Positions 1 through 11,510 of a DNA stretch of 64,000 nt are shown here, piece by piece. The stretch spans positions 34,953,121 through 35,017,120 of the forward strand of contig CM041085.1 of NCBI GenBank assembly GCA_023079485.1, given 5' to 3'. The notes beneath the pieces were generated by a model, which saw only the letters and a list, made by a program, of their open reading frames with translations, was not told the DNA's origin and ran no database searches. The position numbers were made by a program, and so were the translations under genes. This DNA is from Archilochus colubris (lineage: Eukaryota; Chordata; Aves; Apodiformes; Trochilidae). Position 1 is the first letter of the stretch, and every line of letters begins with the position of its first letter.

Positions 1-2319
1 CTCTTTTTCTTCAAGTCACCCTGGGGACACCTGGAAATCTCCATTCTCAAAATGTCTCCATTATGAGCCTACAAGCAACATAATTTCCTTCAAATAATGG
101 CTCTCCCTGCCCTGGCTCACATCTTGCACAGCTGGTTTGCTCCCTTCTCACAAAGTAACTGCAAGTTCTGGAGGTGCCTCAAAGAGCTCCTTTTTAGATG
201 TATTGCCCCACAGCTATGAGAAGAAATACACACAAGTCAGACTTGTTTAGGCCTGATCTTGTCTCTGCCAGTTCTCCATCAGCTGGTGAGGGACAGTGTG
301 TATCCTCCTGGCACCCACTACCACCCACTAGCTCTCTCCTGCCTCAGGCTCTCATCCACACAGCCTCTCTTAGAGTCAGTACCACAGGTATTACCATCAC
401 TCTGCCAGCACTGCTGACAGCCCTTTATTTGGAATAGCCAGATAATGAACTATCAGCAAAACATCTTGTCTCAAGTGACCTTGTGAAATAAGACATTGAT
501 ATTAATTTTATTCTGTATGACCTGCACATGCTGGGTCGTGATTGAGACCCCCCTGCAGGACAGAGCAATCTGATCATGTCCTTGCTAATAGAAACAGCTT
601 GGTTTCCTAGGCCTAACTCCTCCCAAAACTGAAGGTCTCTATGGCTTGCTGCCTTTGAGGAAGGTGTGAGACGTGGGCCTAGAGCTCATTTCCTCCCGCT
701 AATGTTTGTTCCAGTATTTTCTTCTCCTGCATGTGGATACAGACAACTGACTCTTTAATTTGAAGTGTACTCCATAGATCCAAAGTGTGAATTTGTGCCC
801 TTTACTATAGCAACTGAAGGTCTAGAAATGGCTCCCTAGAAACCACACAGTCCATCTCCCTTCCTTCAAACAGAACCAACTCTACCATGTCCTTCCTGAA
901 TGCTGCTTGAACAACCACAAATTAAAAACTTCCCAGGATGGCTACTCCACACCTTTCACTGGAAAAAAGCTACTGCCTTACAGTTAAGGCTTTTCTGATG
1001 TCTAATCTAAAGCTTTTTGCGTTAGTGTAGTTCTTTCACATCTTACAGTATGTGGCAGAGTTGTAAAAAATAAAGCAGGATAGCATAAGCCTAGTAGTGC
1101 ACCTATGCAGATGGATTATGTTTTCCTACAAATAAAATAGAAGTCTTTTCTGAAATGCATTCAGACAGCTGGATGGAATATGACATTTGAACTACATGCA
1201 GAACACCTCGAGTAAAATACATACCTAATAGATATTTATTCATATAACTGGTACATATTCGTTATGTCTAAATGACAAATTTCAGCACTGCTAGTGCAAG
1301 CAGTTGTATGACATTAGCAGCTCAAGAATCTGTCTGAGAACATCTGAGCTGACTTTACTGTGATGAACTCTGTGTCTCATAGCCCTCTACTCAGCTGCAG
1401 TTTGATGGCCACCCCTGTGCCATGTGGCATTAGGCTCCACTCCTCCCCTTGTGCTCCAACTGGACCAGACAGGCTGCTCCTTAACCCAGCAAAGCCTGCA
1501 CAAAGGCAAGTAAGGGCTACATCCCTGCTGTTTGCCACGTTGTTCATGTTTATCCTTCTCCTACAACTGGTGCCAGGTCACCTCCACTGTAGCTGCAGAC
1601 AAAGCTGGACCTGCTGGTGTTGACATGTGAGGTGAGGAACCTTGGGCTACGGGCTCACTCCCAGAAATTTAGCTCAGGAAAAAGCCTGCCTCAGGATGAC
1701 TTCACATGATGGCTTCTGATCTCCTTCTGCTGCAAAATATGCTTGGACAGGGCTGGAGACAGCGTAAGCACCACCTGGTTGGACATGGAGTGTAGCAGCT
1801 CCTGAAGGCTGTGAGGCAGCTCTGCTCATCTGGCTGGTGCGATGTTCTGCCCACCCTGAACCTGACACTGAAATATAAACATTGCAGTTACTGCTCCTGG
1901 ATGGCCTCAACACTGTCCCCACTGTCCCCACCTCAAGGTGTGAGCAGGGGAACAAACAGGAAGGCCCAAACCCTTCCCTGATGTCAAGGGCCATGCAGAG
2001 AGCTCTCTGGCTCCCTGAGGAGCTATCCATGGATCTGTCAGGGCAGGGCCTGGCACCCAGGGCCTGTCCCATCCCCAGCCAGGAGCAGGCAGCCACGGTG
2101 CCCTGGCATCAGGCACCTCCCTGGGGATGGGACATGAGCTGTGGGCATCTGGAGACCAACGCTGGGGCAGGGGCTGACTGCCCTGGGGGCTGCCATGGGC
2201 TGTGGGAAGCCCCAGGGGAACGGTCAGAGACAGTCATGGCTGGTGGTGTCGTCAGGGCTGTGTCAGCTACAGGCCAGGGAGCACGGGTAACAGGAGCTTA
2301 TTTCCTTTTCTTACACCCC
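1..2319. other. Intergenic DNA, no gene recognised
   Basis: Upstream intergenic sequence. The open frames here are short, overlap each other on both strands, and match nothing I recognise. Positions about 1380-2300 are clearly richer in G+C than the flanks, which explains the clustered chance frames. A degenerate CR1-like stretch at about 835-1010 is listed separately. Confidence 0.6.
835..1010 (-). repeat. Degenerate CR1-like LINE 3' fragment
   Basis: The order of phrases is that of an inverted CR1 3' region: a 'cccaggatggctactccaca' segment, then a 'cactgcctaacag'-like segment (here actgccttacag), then ttttctgatgtctaatctaa. Reverse-strand CR1 copies in birds carry the same series. It is strongly diverged and has no clean 3' tail, so it would be an old insertion. 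The call rests on pattern memory; a RepeatMasker run with an avian library would settle it. Confidence 0.45.
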
Positions 2320-4420
2320 TGCCATCACTGAGAAGGCCCTCTTCCTCTGCACACACAGTTTCCTTTGTTATAAACGCCATCTGTCCAGAAGAATCCTGTT
2401 TAGTTTCATGTCTTTTGAATCCCCTCCTGCTCTCCCCAGGCCAAGCTGGCATCCAGCACTGTAGGGAAGAGTCTGAAGTCAGAGGCAGAGAAAAATCTGC
2501 AGGAGCAGTTTCTTTCAGTGGAAAAGATGTAGATTCAGGACTCCTAGGTGCCTCTTATGTCTGCACCCATAGATGTACAAATGTATCAACAATAAGGACC
2601 TCTTTTCCTGATTTTATTTCCTTGCTTACATCCACTGTGGCTTTTCCTTCATGGTGAAGAGCTGAGAGATGGACTGGCACAAGGAGCACTGGCACAGTCA
2701 CCTCTGACAGCCCTTGGGAAGAACTTATTAATTTCACTGAGCAAAGAGATAATAATCTGCTATGACTTCTATTAGTACATGTTTTATTTGGCTTAAAGTA
2801 AATGTCAAAAATGTACATGAGAACAAAGCAAGCTGTAATGCTTAATATCTTACATGCACAATGTATAGACTGTTTACCCCTACATTTGCCTTGTTTCCTC
2901 TGTGTTTCTGAGGTATTATGTTGAAATTTATTTTTTGTCCCATGATGGGCCTCTTTTGTTCCTTCTCATCAGAGGGGAACATTTCCCACTTAAATCTCTT
3001 TCCCTGACAGATGTGGCAGTGATCAGTTTCATGTTCTGTAACAAGTCACTTGCTGGTGACTGAAATTCACTAGCAAAAAATAAATGCCAAACAATTGTGA
3101 CAACTGCATACATTAATTTAAATGAACTGTCAGCAGTCAGCTCAGAAGTAGGAGCTAACTTTGTTTAGTAAAATGAAAACAATATATTGTTTGTCCAGTT
3201 GTTACATTGAACCTCAAATGATCTCAGACATCCTCAGCTCCTGCTCTCCAGCAAATCTGAAACTTAGCTCATTTTGCTGGCAATTGGGCATGCTAGGAAA
3301 AAAAAAAAACTAACAAAAAACCCCCAAAGAAACAAAAAAACCCTTATTTCTCTCTTTCTTGTAAAGGACAGTTTTCAGGAAGTAAATCACTTGAGTTAAA
3401 ACTGCTCTACCTTCAAAACCACTGCAGAATATGTACTTTTGGATACAGTCCCCTTTTAACAACATCTTTATTTTCCATGGAAACTATTTGATAATAATTC
3501 CTACAGGCAGAAGCTACTGGCCTTTATATTACGGCATGCTGGCCAATTCATGCTGTAATGAACTATTTTTATTCTCCTCCCTTTACTGATGTGAGTTCAT
3601 GCCACGTTCTTCCCTGATAAGTTAGCAAACAGCTTTTCAGCACCATGATCTTCTGTCCTCTGTGCAGCTGTCACCCAGGTTCTCCTTTGGCCTCTCTCCT
3701 GCGTCTGGAGTTTCAGACTGTTAGGTTATGTAGATTTCCTCCCTAGACACTATGCTTTTTTCCTGAAGGTGATTGAAACAGTGCAATCTTAAGCTCTGCT
3801 GCTACTTGCCTAGGAACACCTAAATTAACTGCATGGGGTGAGAGGAGAGACCTGTCTGACTAAAGGTAGGAAACCTGCAGATAATGTCCCTTTCCTGCAA
3901 TCATGCCTTCTTGTGTGATAAAGAAAGCAGGAGCTCTACAGTGTGGCCCCCTTAATTATCTGCAAAACTTGCAGATTTAGGAGCTTGCAAATGCCTTTTT
4001 AAGCCTTAGCCCCACATTTGCAAATTTAATGCATACTTAAGTACCCTAAGAAAGAGGCCTTGATGTCCAGAGGCATTGTACAAATGTAATTCCTATTCTG
4101 CACCTGAACTTGACGTTAACAAAGCAAAACAAACCCACTTGATCTAGTGATCTAGAAATGAATTTGTCTGTCCGTCTTGGGAATCCTTCCAGAAAGCATA
4201 TTAGCTTTAATCACGCTTTACACAGGGGGATTGACTATATTTTATGTTTGAGAAACATTTTCTCTTTCAGTGACCTTACCTACTGCCAAAAAGAATGTAG
4301 GAAAGAGAGTTACTACTACAACAGCTTCCAGGCTTTTTTTCACCATCAAGGGTATTTGATATTGCTATGATAATGTGCTTGGCAAATAGAGCATGCAGAT
4401 GGGTTGGATTTAATATCCAA
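2320..4420 (+). repeat. Copy A of an old direct duplication
   Basis: Several stretches recur in the same order and orientation at about 25,030-30,280. Matching pairs are about 2375-2660 with 25,100-25,395 (both contain CAAGCTGGCAT after a pyrimidine tract), 3150-3290 with 28,640-28,780 (ATATTG then TTGTCCAGTTGT), 3950-4130 with 29,880-30,040 (GATGTCCAGAG, TGTAATTCC) and 4360-4405 with 30,225-30,272 (GCATGCAGATGG). Copy A is about 2.1 kb and copy B about 5.2 kb, so one has gained or lost about 3 kb internally. Divergence is high. It could be a segmental duplication or two copies of an unrecognised repeat family. Confidence 0.6.
2440..2532 (+). pseudogene. Exon-like segment in duplication copy A (speculative)
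   Basis: After a pyrimidine tract ending in an AG acceptor-like dinucleotide (2438-2439), a frame stays open for 30 codons and ends in TAG. It starts AKLASSTVGKSLKSEAEKNL. Copy B at 25,170 keeps the acceptor and the first ten or so codons with conservative changes (NKLAFSTIGK), but hits a stop after 18 codons next to an apparent insertion. This could be the relic of a duplicated terminal exon. I do not recognise the peptide and no other exon was found, so chance conservation inside a repeat is equally possible. Confidence 0.2.
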
Positions 4421-6799
4421 CAACTCAGCTGAGTGGCTTGTTCAACAAATTGTTCCTCCCGCTGAGCAAAGTTTGGGATTTTTCACCCAATTCTAGGGGA
4501 TCCAGTTGTAGTGGTCAGAATAGTGATTTATCTATGCACATTTTAAGCAAAAAAGTCACAGGTAAGCTATGGCTAGATCTCCTTTAGCAATGGCCAGCAA
4601 AGCAATGTTGGTAAAAACACTCATAAGGTATGGATATAGAGATTAAGAAAATGTACACAGAAGTGCAGCTTATGGTGGGCAGGCTACATCCAGAATCTGC
4701 ATTAATATGAACTCTTCCAAAACTACATTTACTTTTGTCAGTTTAGCTACATCAAAACAATTAAGGTGGAAAGGTATATCAGTGCAGTTATCTTCTACAG
4801 GGATGGAAATAATTTTGTTGACTGATATTACTTTGGAACAGGAATATCGTTTCCACTCTATGCAAATGAAGGTGGGAAAGGACATGGACATGAGCAAGAC
4901 AAGATTTGGGTTAATAGGTGGTGTTTGTGGTTAAAGTTAATATGTCCTGTTAGATCAACTATTAGAGATGGAAAAATCTGGCAAGTTTTTTGTGCACACA
5001 AGCCCCTCTTTGTGCCTAAAAGCCCATCTAGTTTTTCCAGCCATGCCAGATGGGCTGATAAAGGTGGTAGGCTGGGCCAAGAGAGGATGGTAGAAGGAGA
5101 AGCAAGAGATCCACAGTGCTGGGAGAGAGTGGGTTGGTTCACACACACCTTAAGAGCATATTATTCATTTTGAAACAAGTCTAGGCTTACTTTTAAGTTT
5201 AGGCTTGGTCCATATGAAATTCCATTTTATCATAAATATACCAATACTGTTGATACGGTCCTGGTATTACACATCATCTAGAAGTACTTCAGTATTGGTT
5301 TAAATTCTTTTATTTTAATTAATTTCATAAGAAAAAAAATATATAACAGATTATTGCTTTCTCCCTTATGGAATTGATCTCACACACAGAACACCAAACT
5401 GCTGACTGGATTGTATCCAAAACTTTTCCAAACAAGAACATCTGGTTGAAAGATGATAATTCTAGAAAATGTCTGTTTAGGAACAAAACAGTATTTTGAA
5501 AATTTTGTGACTTACATACACTAGATGCTACAATGACATCAATACAGTAGTGCTGGTTGTTGGGTTTTTTTGGTTGGTTGGCTTGTGGTTTTTTGTTTGT
5601 TGTTTTTGTTTTGGTTTTTTGTTTTTGTTTGGGTTTTTTGTTTGGTTTTTTAAGTTCAACTATGCTAAAAGCCACCAGCAACTTTTAAAAATCTTTACAA
5701 AACTATTTGCATATTTCATATTTAGAACTATGATAAAGCAGAAAACTCACTTTGCAGGCAATGGTGAGGTTGACAATACAGGAACTAAATGAAATAGTTA
5801 TTAAAACTAGTTACTGATGGTATAGTATCCTTACCCATAATATAAAGAAAGCAGTTATAAGACAGGTATAAAATCCCTATAACATATGACATGTAAAATA
5901 TTTCTGACACCCACAAAAGATGAAAAACAATAGTTATGCAGCCTAAACCTTCTAACCCAGTATATAATAGAGAAATATGTAGACTACTGTAATATAGTGC
6001 ATTGTCATAGATGTCATAATAAACAACAAAAGTTTTGTCACCAGAATTTGCAAAAAAATTGCTGATGAGGAAAAATAAGAGTCAGGCTGGCCTTTGATAT
6101 CTGTGTTTACTCTGAAGAGAAATTAACAAAGCATGCATTTAAAAAAAAAAGAATGTGATCAAACCACAGGCAGCATAATTCACAACTCAAACAGTTTGAA
6201 GTCCCTAAAAATTAGCATCTGTTCTCTGCTGTCCAAGAGAAAGATGATGAAAGTCTTGAGCAATAGATATTCAAATCAAATCCAGAGAGCTTGTTATATA
6301 AATACAGAGTGAAAATTATTCCTGAGGCTATGAATGCAGATGCTTTTTTGATTATTGACATTTCTAGATAGCTTGTCACTGTTTTTCTTTAAAATGTCAC
6401 TTCATTATATTGTCAGAAAGAAAAGCAATGACATTTATGCCATATTCTGGGAGAAGTCATATTGTTTGGATGCAGGGACCACCAGAATGGAATGGGCTAC
6501 TTGAGAATAATTATGCTGGTGCAAAACAAAGCATTAATATATGTATATATATAGCTATAATGAGATTTGATAGTTCTTTAGTTAAGTATTACAAGGTATG
6601 GCAAAGATTCAAATGCATTACAGATTGTTTTCTTCTGCTGCATGTCTGAAATTATCATGGAACAGTAAAATGTATTTATGTATCTTAATAGCTAAAGGGA
6701 AAAAACCTTCATTAGCCTCACTGAGACACAAATTCTTCCCAAATAAGGCAGAAGAATTGCAGCTAGGCTGGGACTTGTTTAAGCAAATCATCTAATACC
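4421..6799. other. Intergenic DNA, no gene recognised
   Basis: AT-rich sequence with only short chance frames. It contains one T/G-only tract at about 5548-5652, listed separately. No RNA gene, repeat terminus or splice-flanked frame was seen. Confidence 0.6.
5548..5652 (+). repeat. T/G low-complexity tract
   Basis: About 100 bases on this strand are almost only T and G, built from irregular TTTTG, TTGG and GTTTGG units. The complementary strand is an A/C tract. The long apparent frames on both strands here (for example the lysine/asparagine-rich minus-strand frame 5325-5681) come from this composition and are not genes. Confidence 0.8.
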
Positions 6800-7600
6800 A
6801 TTCTGGACTCCCTAGGAATCCTCTGGGGACCACAGTTACCACTTCAGAAAAGACTGGATCTCCTTCATATCCTGTAACATTTCTGTCATCCACATGTCTT
6901 ATAAGCCTGAGGATTTCTAAATCATAGCATATTCCCAGGCAGATGATATCAGTTGCTCTTCCCTTATCTACCAATGCTGTAATCACATCACAGAAGGCCA
7001 CCAAATTTGTCAGGCATGATTTAGTCTTAGTGAAGCCATTATAGTTACCACCAGTCACCTACTTATTTTCCATGTGCCTCTAGCATTGTTTCCAGGAGGA
7101 TCTGCTCCATGATCTTGCCTGGCACAGAGGTGGGACCTGGTTCCCAAGGTCTTTATTTTCCACTTTTTAAAAAAGGGGTTATGTTTTCTCTTTTCCAGTC
7201 GTTGGGAATTCACTGGACTGTTATGAATTCTCAAAAACAATTGATAGTGGCTTAGCAACTTAATCTGCCAGTTCCCTCAGGACCTGTAGATGTATCTCAT
7301 CAGGTGTCATGGACTTAAGCACCTTCAGGTTCCTTAGATGGACTTAAACCTAAGCTACCCCTACAGTGGGTGTTTCCTCATTCTCTCAGTCCCTGACTTT
7401 GCCTTCTGTGACTTAGGCAGTCTGGCCTGAACACTTGCCAGTGAAAGCTGAGGCCAAAAACTTATGTTGAGTACCTCAGCTGCCTTCATGGCCTGGGTAA
7501 CCAGGTCTCCCATTTCCTTCTGGAGAGCACCCACATTTTCTCTAGGCTCTAGCCATCTATTTTTGGACAGTTAAATCCTACCTCTGATGTTTACACACTG
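6800..7600 (-). mobile_element. CR1 LINE fragment, ORF2 reverse-transcriptase region, decayed
   Basis: The minus strand encodes broken pieces of a CR1-type reverse transcriptase. A frame near 7055-7258 has NPFFKKWK followed by a degraded version of the PGNYRPVSLTS region. A second frame, about 6792-7058, has GFTKTKSCLTNLVAF and KGRATDIICLG, corresponding to the finger/palm segment before the first catalytic aspartate. The stretch at 7480-7590 resembles the part of CR1 ORF2 upstream of the RT domain. Frameshifts and stops separate the pieces. The 3' end is absent, so this is an internal fragment. It aligns with the better-preserved copy at 63,600-64,000. Confidence 0.8.
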
Positions 7601-10600
7601 AGGCAAAGTGAGTACTAAGGATCTGATGTAACTTTTACTTTGTACTGAAATAAGTTGTTAACAACAGTGCTGAGAAGGCCTGAAGATTTGTATCACCCTG
7701 TCAAATGTAGGAGGTTTTGAGCTGTCTGTCTGATATGTCACTGCACCATGTGTACTCTGGTGCTGAGACTCAGTCGCAGTTCTGAATTTGCCATGCACAA
7801 AACTGAAGAAAAAAAATTCTCTTCCTTTTCCACCAAACCAGACTCTGAAAATCCTGCCTAATGCAAATTGTAAAGTACAAGAATTTTCTGAAAGAGGGGG
7901 GTCCTTTGCTGACCCTTTTCTTCTTCCTGCATTGCACCTGGAGTAGAAAATAATTCTCATCCTTGACAATTGCTGTGATGGCTGCTAGGTCAGCTCCAGA
8001 ACACGGAGACTACCAGACCCACATACTGCCATCTGAAAGGCATTCAGAGCACAAAGACTGCCTATAGAAAATATATGTCCCTCACAATTCAGTCTCCATG
8101 ACCTATGGGACACCCTGAGGGAAAAATGGAAGCATGGGCATTAATAATGCAAGAGGTCAGTGAAAATGTGGAGAGCACAAAAGACCTAGGAGAAATAAAA
8201 CCTCTATAGAAGAAACCTCTAGCTAGAAATAAGTGTGAGGTTATTACACAGAGAAAGGGATGTTTTGAATGGCTTCTTCACTGTTTTTATTGCAGAATGC
8301 ACTGAAATACAGAGCATACTGAAAGAGGGAAACAAGCCATCAGTTTGATTACTTATCAGAGTGTTAGTTTAAAGAAATTTATAATGTATTGTATTTATTT
8401 TTTATTCTTTAAATATAACATAATTTTAATGTGGCACTTGGAATCTTGTATTTCAAATACATGTATTGCTTTCCAGGAAAGGGCTGTCTGTTCTCAAAAT
8501 CACATAATTTTATTTATGCAAGATTTGTAACAAGAAACTCTGACAAAGACAGAAAGTTCCCTAGGCAGGAGACAACCAGGACCCCAAGAGACACGAGCAT
8601 ATTGTACTGTCTGAACAAGACAAACTAGAAGTCCTCATTTTCTCCCTGAAGAACAAAGAATGTCAATGTGACCATACATCAGTATCAGTAATGTCCAAAC
8701 TGGAGGCACAGAAGTGGAGTGAGTATATCACCACAGCTGTACAAGGGCAAATAAATATCATAGCCTGACCTTTGCCTAGGGAAGCCTTCTCCCTATCTAT
8801 TACACACATATAATAAATCTGTGTGCGGTAAAGGCATAAAAGCTCTAAAGGCAACCAGGAACTAAGACTGACCTTTTATTTCACGCCATTTTGTTCTTCA
8901 GTTCATTTAATTTCATTACTTTTCCTAATTTTGTTTCATATTTTTACAGAACAATGTGAGGGATTATTTCTGTAAATAAAGCAGTCAGATTGCTTTTCTT
9001 CATTTAGAGTCCTTTCTGTCCTTCCTCTACCCATCTCTGTCAGGTATTCAGTCCACCTGAGAGCTTTGAACTCTGCTCGAGAGTAAAAAGCAAGGTAGCC
9101 AAATCAACAAGATAGAGCAGCTAAAGTAATTAGACTTAACAGCAACTGGTATAAACTCTCCTGGGGTTGCCTGAGATACTATGTTCATGTGTTATACTTT
9201 CTGGCTACTGAAATCCAGAGAAGATACAGGCTCCACTCCTGAGATGGGGTAGCAGCATTACTGTGGTGCTCAACAGGAATCAGTGAGTCGTCTGTTGCAG
9301 CCCAAGTGCTGACATGAGCTGATCTGCAGCTGTTGTTGCACTGCATGGTAATCTGTGCTGAACATCTATGTAACCAAACTCATGGAAAGGTGATGTATTT
9401 TACAAAATGTCTAAGGGAGTTGATTATACCCATTCAAACTCAGTCCCTCATAAACTTTATTTGCCCACCTTCCTACACCCATATGCACAACAAACACCTC
9501 TTAGACAGCTGTACACCCAAGCAGTCTGCCCAGGATCACAAGTGGGGCACAAGGGATGCTGGCTCTTGAATCCTTCTCATGTCTCTGGGGTTAGTTTTGA
9601 TTAGCAATGGCTAATTAGTTTTTGGACAGACCTTTTATATCATTTAGGAGTCAAGAGGGATGATCCTCTTCTAGAGCCTATCTTCCTGATTGTTTAACAG
9701 AAAAATAATTGAAAAAAAGAATGGCATAACATGGTGTGCAGTCAAGCAGTTTGTCCTCTAGAAAAGGACGGACAAGACATGGTGTGTGCCTTTCAGATCT
9801 ATTTTAGATAGAGGATAGAGAATATATCATCTGTGTAACAACTCAAAACTGAACTACAAAGACTAATAGAGAATTTTTATTTGCTTAGAGTGCCAAGCAG
9901 AAACTTGAAATACAGTCATAAATAATAATACAGGAAATCAGTGAATGTACTAATAGGACAAAGAACTAGAAGAATAAACTTGTAATAGCACTGTACTTTC
10001 CACAGGCTTGCAAGAAGGATAGAGAAATAGAAGCACAGTCAGTGGGACAGGATGAAGAACTTCATACTACAGAGCTGAAACACAGAGGAGATCATTGCAA
10101 GGGAAGAGTGCCAGATCCTTATGACAGGTAGGAAAATCTATGAAGCTTTGAATTTAATCCCAGTTCACTGTATTAGTTTAAGACTTGTCCTCAATCTTTC
10201 CTGAATTATTTTTGGAGCATGTCCTATCTCACCATCTACACACATTACTGTCAAATCCACTTTCTACAAGTTCCTTCAGAGTCTGAGACAAGCACCAAAT
10301 ATGAGTGCATTTGATTTGGGGGATGCAACCTCCAAAGGGCAACAATGACCTTGGTACAATGTTCCCTCCTGCTTTTCAGTGGTGTAAAGTGTTGTCTAGG
10401 TGGACAATCAGAATTGATTATGCACATTAATATGTGTGCATAACAAAGACCATGTTTGAGTCCTTCTTTCTATTACAGTACTCCAATTAAAAGTTTTGTT
10501 AACCATATTGTTTGCAGAAAATTTTACCTTCTTCTTTTCCATCCCCTCCATTAATAGTTTTGCTCCTGTGAACTTGAGGAAGGGCAAGGAATTCTGTTTG

Positions 10601-10829
10601 TTTCTGAATATGCTTCTATTTTATTAAGCTGTGACTGTGTCTTGTGACATCTCTCTTGTCCTGGAGCACTCCTTAGTCCTTAGTTCCTCTGCCACTCTTG
10701 CCAGGCCTGTAGTGCAGCCTGCCACAGTTCCAGGATCATACCTTCTCTTGCTGACTGAGAAGTATACACAAAAGACTCTTTTCAACTTAGAAACTTCATC
10801 TACAACTGTTGAAAGTAGGAATGGGTTGA
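7601..10829. other. Intergenic DNA, no gene recognised
   Basis: AT-rich, with small overlapping frames on both strands that show no splice context or family resemblance. I see no tRNA-like, repeat-terminal or regulatory structure that I can defend. Confidence 0.55.
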
Positions 10830-11400
10830 CTGTAGGAATATTGGGATTAATAGATTGATTAAAAGAATATTAGAGTTAATTGTTTAAATGTTTAAGATTT
10901 GGGCAAACTGAAGACTGCGTGACAGAACTGATTTGACTTAGCATGAGTAGCTGGAGTGATAAGGCCCTAGGCTTCAATTCTAATTAAACTTTAGCTGAAC
11001 TCTTGTGATTGAGCCTTAGTTAAACTTTTACTTTATCACCTGGAATAATATTGAAACAAGATGTAGACAATGAGATAATTACTCAAAATGGTCTTATACA
11101 ATGGAAAAAATGATTAAGTTAGAAAAATTGGACTGTTGAAGAATTATCCTGATGAGAAGTGACTGATGGTGAATAGAAAGCCTCAGGAAAGCAGGGTAGA
11201 ACCAATCTCAAAGGGAAGATGTAATCATCATATAAGATAATTGGATGAATGGTCATGTGCACACCATGTGAACAAAAGTGTGGTTGAATTGTGAGGCCTT
11301 AAAAGGGGCAGCTAAAATACAGGCAAGGTCCCTCTTTGAAGGCACCTAGCTTGAGCTGCAATACACTGACTCTGTGACAGAACCTAGTGTCCAAACCTTT
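10830..11400 (+). repeat. Possible LTR-like remnant (uncertain)
   Basis: The composition resembles avian endogenous-retrovirus LTRs: a start of the form TGTAGGAATATTGGG, an AT-rich U3-like stretch with repeated GATTAAG-type words, then CCTTAAAAGGGGC near 11,299 as a possible TATA-like box, followed by a G+C-richer segment. I could not find a matching inverted terminus or target-site duplication, so the boundaries are guesses. It could equally be unique AT-rich DNA. Confidence 0.25.
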
Positions 11401-11510
11401 TTCTTTTTTTTTTTCTTTTTTTCTTTTTATTCTTTCTTTTTTCTTCTTTTTTTCTCTTTTTTCTGTTTTCCTGTTACTTTTTTTTTTTCTTTTTTTCTTT
11501 TTTTCTTTAT
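11398..11510 (+). repeat. Polypyrimidine (T/C) tract
   Basis: About 110 bases are nearly all T and C, made of TTTTTC units with a few breaks (around 11,464-11,476). The complement is a pure A/G tract and produces a lysine/arginine-rich run in the minus-strand frame 11,299-11,832, which is therefore an artefact. Mirror-like homopurine/homopyrimidine DNA of this kind can form triplex structures. Confidence 0.85.

Noticed and set aside
1674..2331. 140- and 149-codon overlapping frames on opposite strands
   Set aside because: Mutually antisense frames in a G+C-richer patch; neither resembles a known protein.
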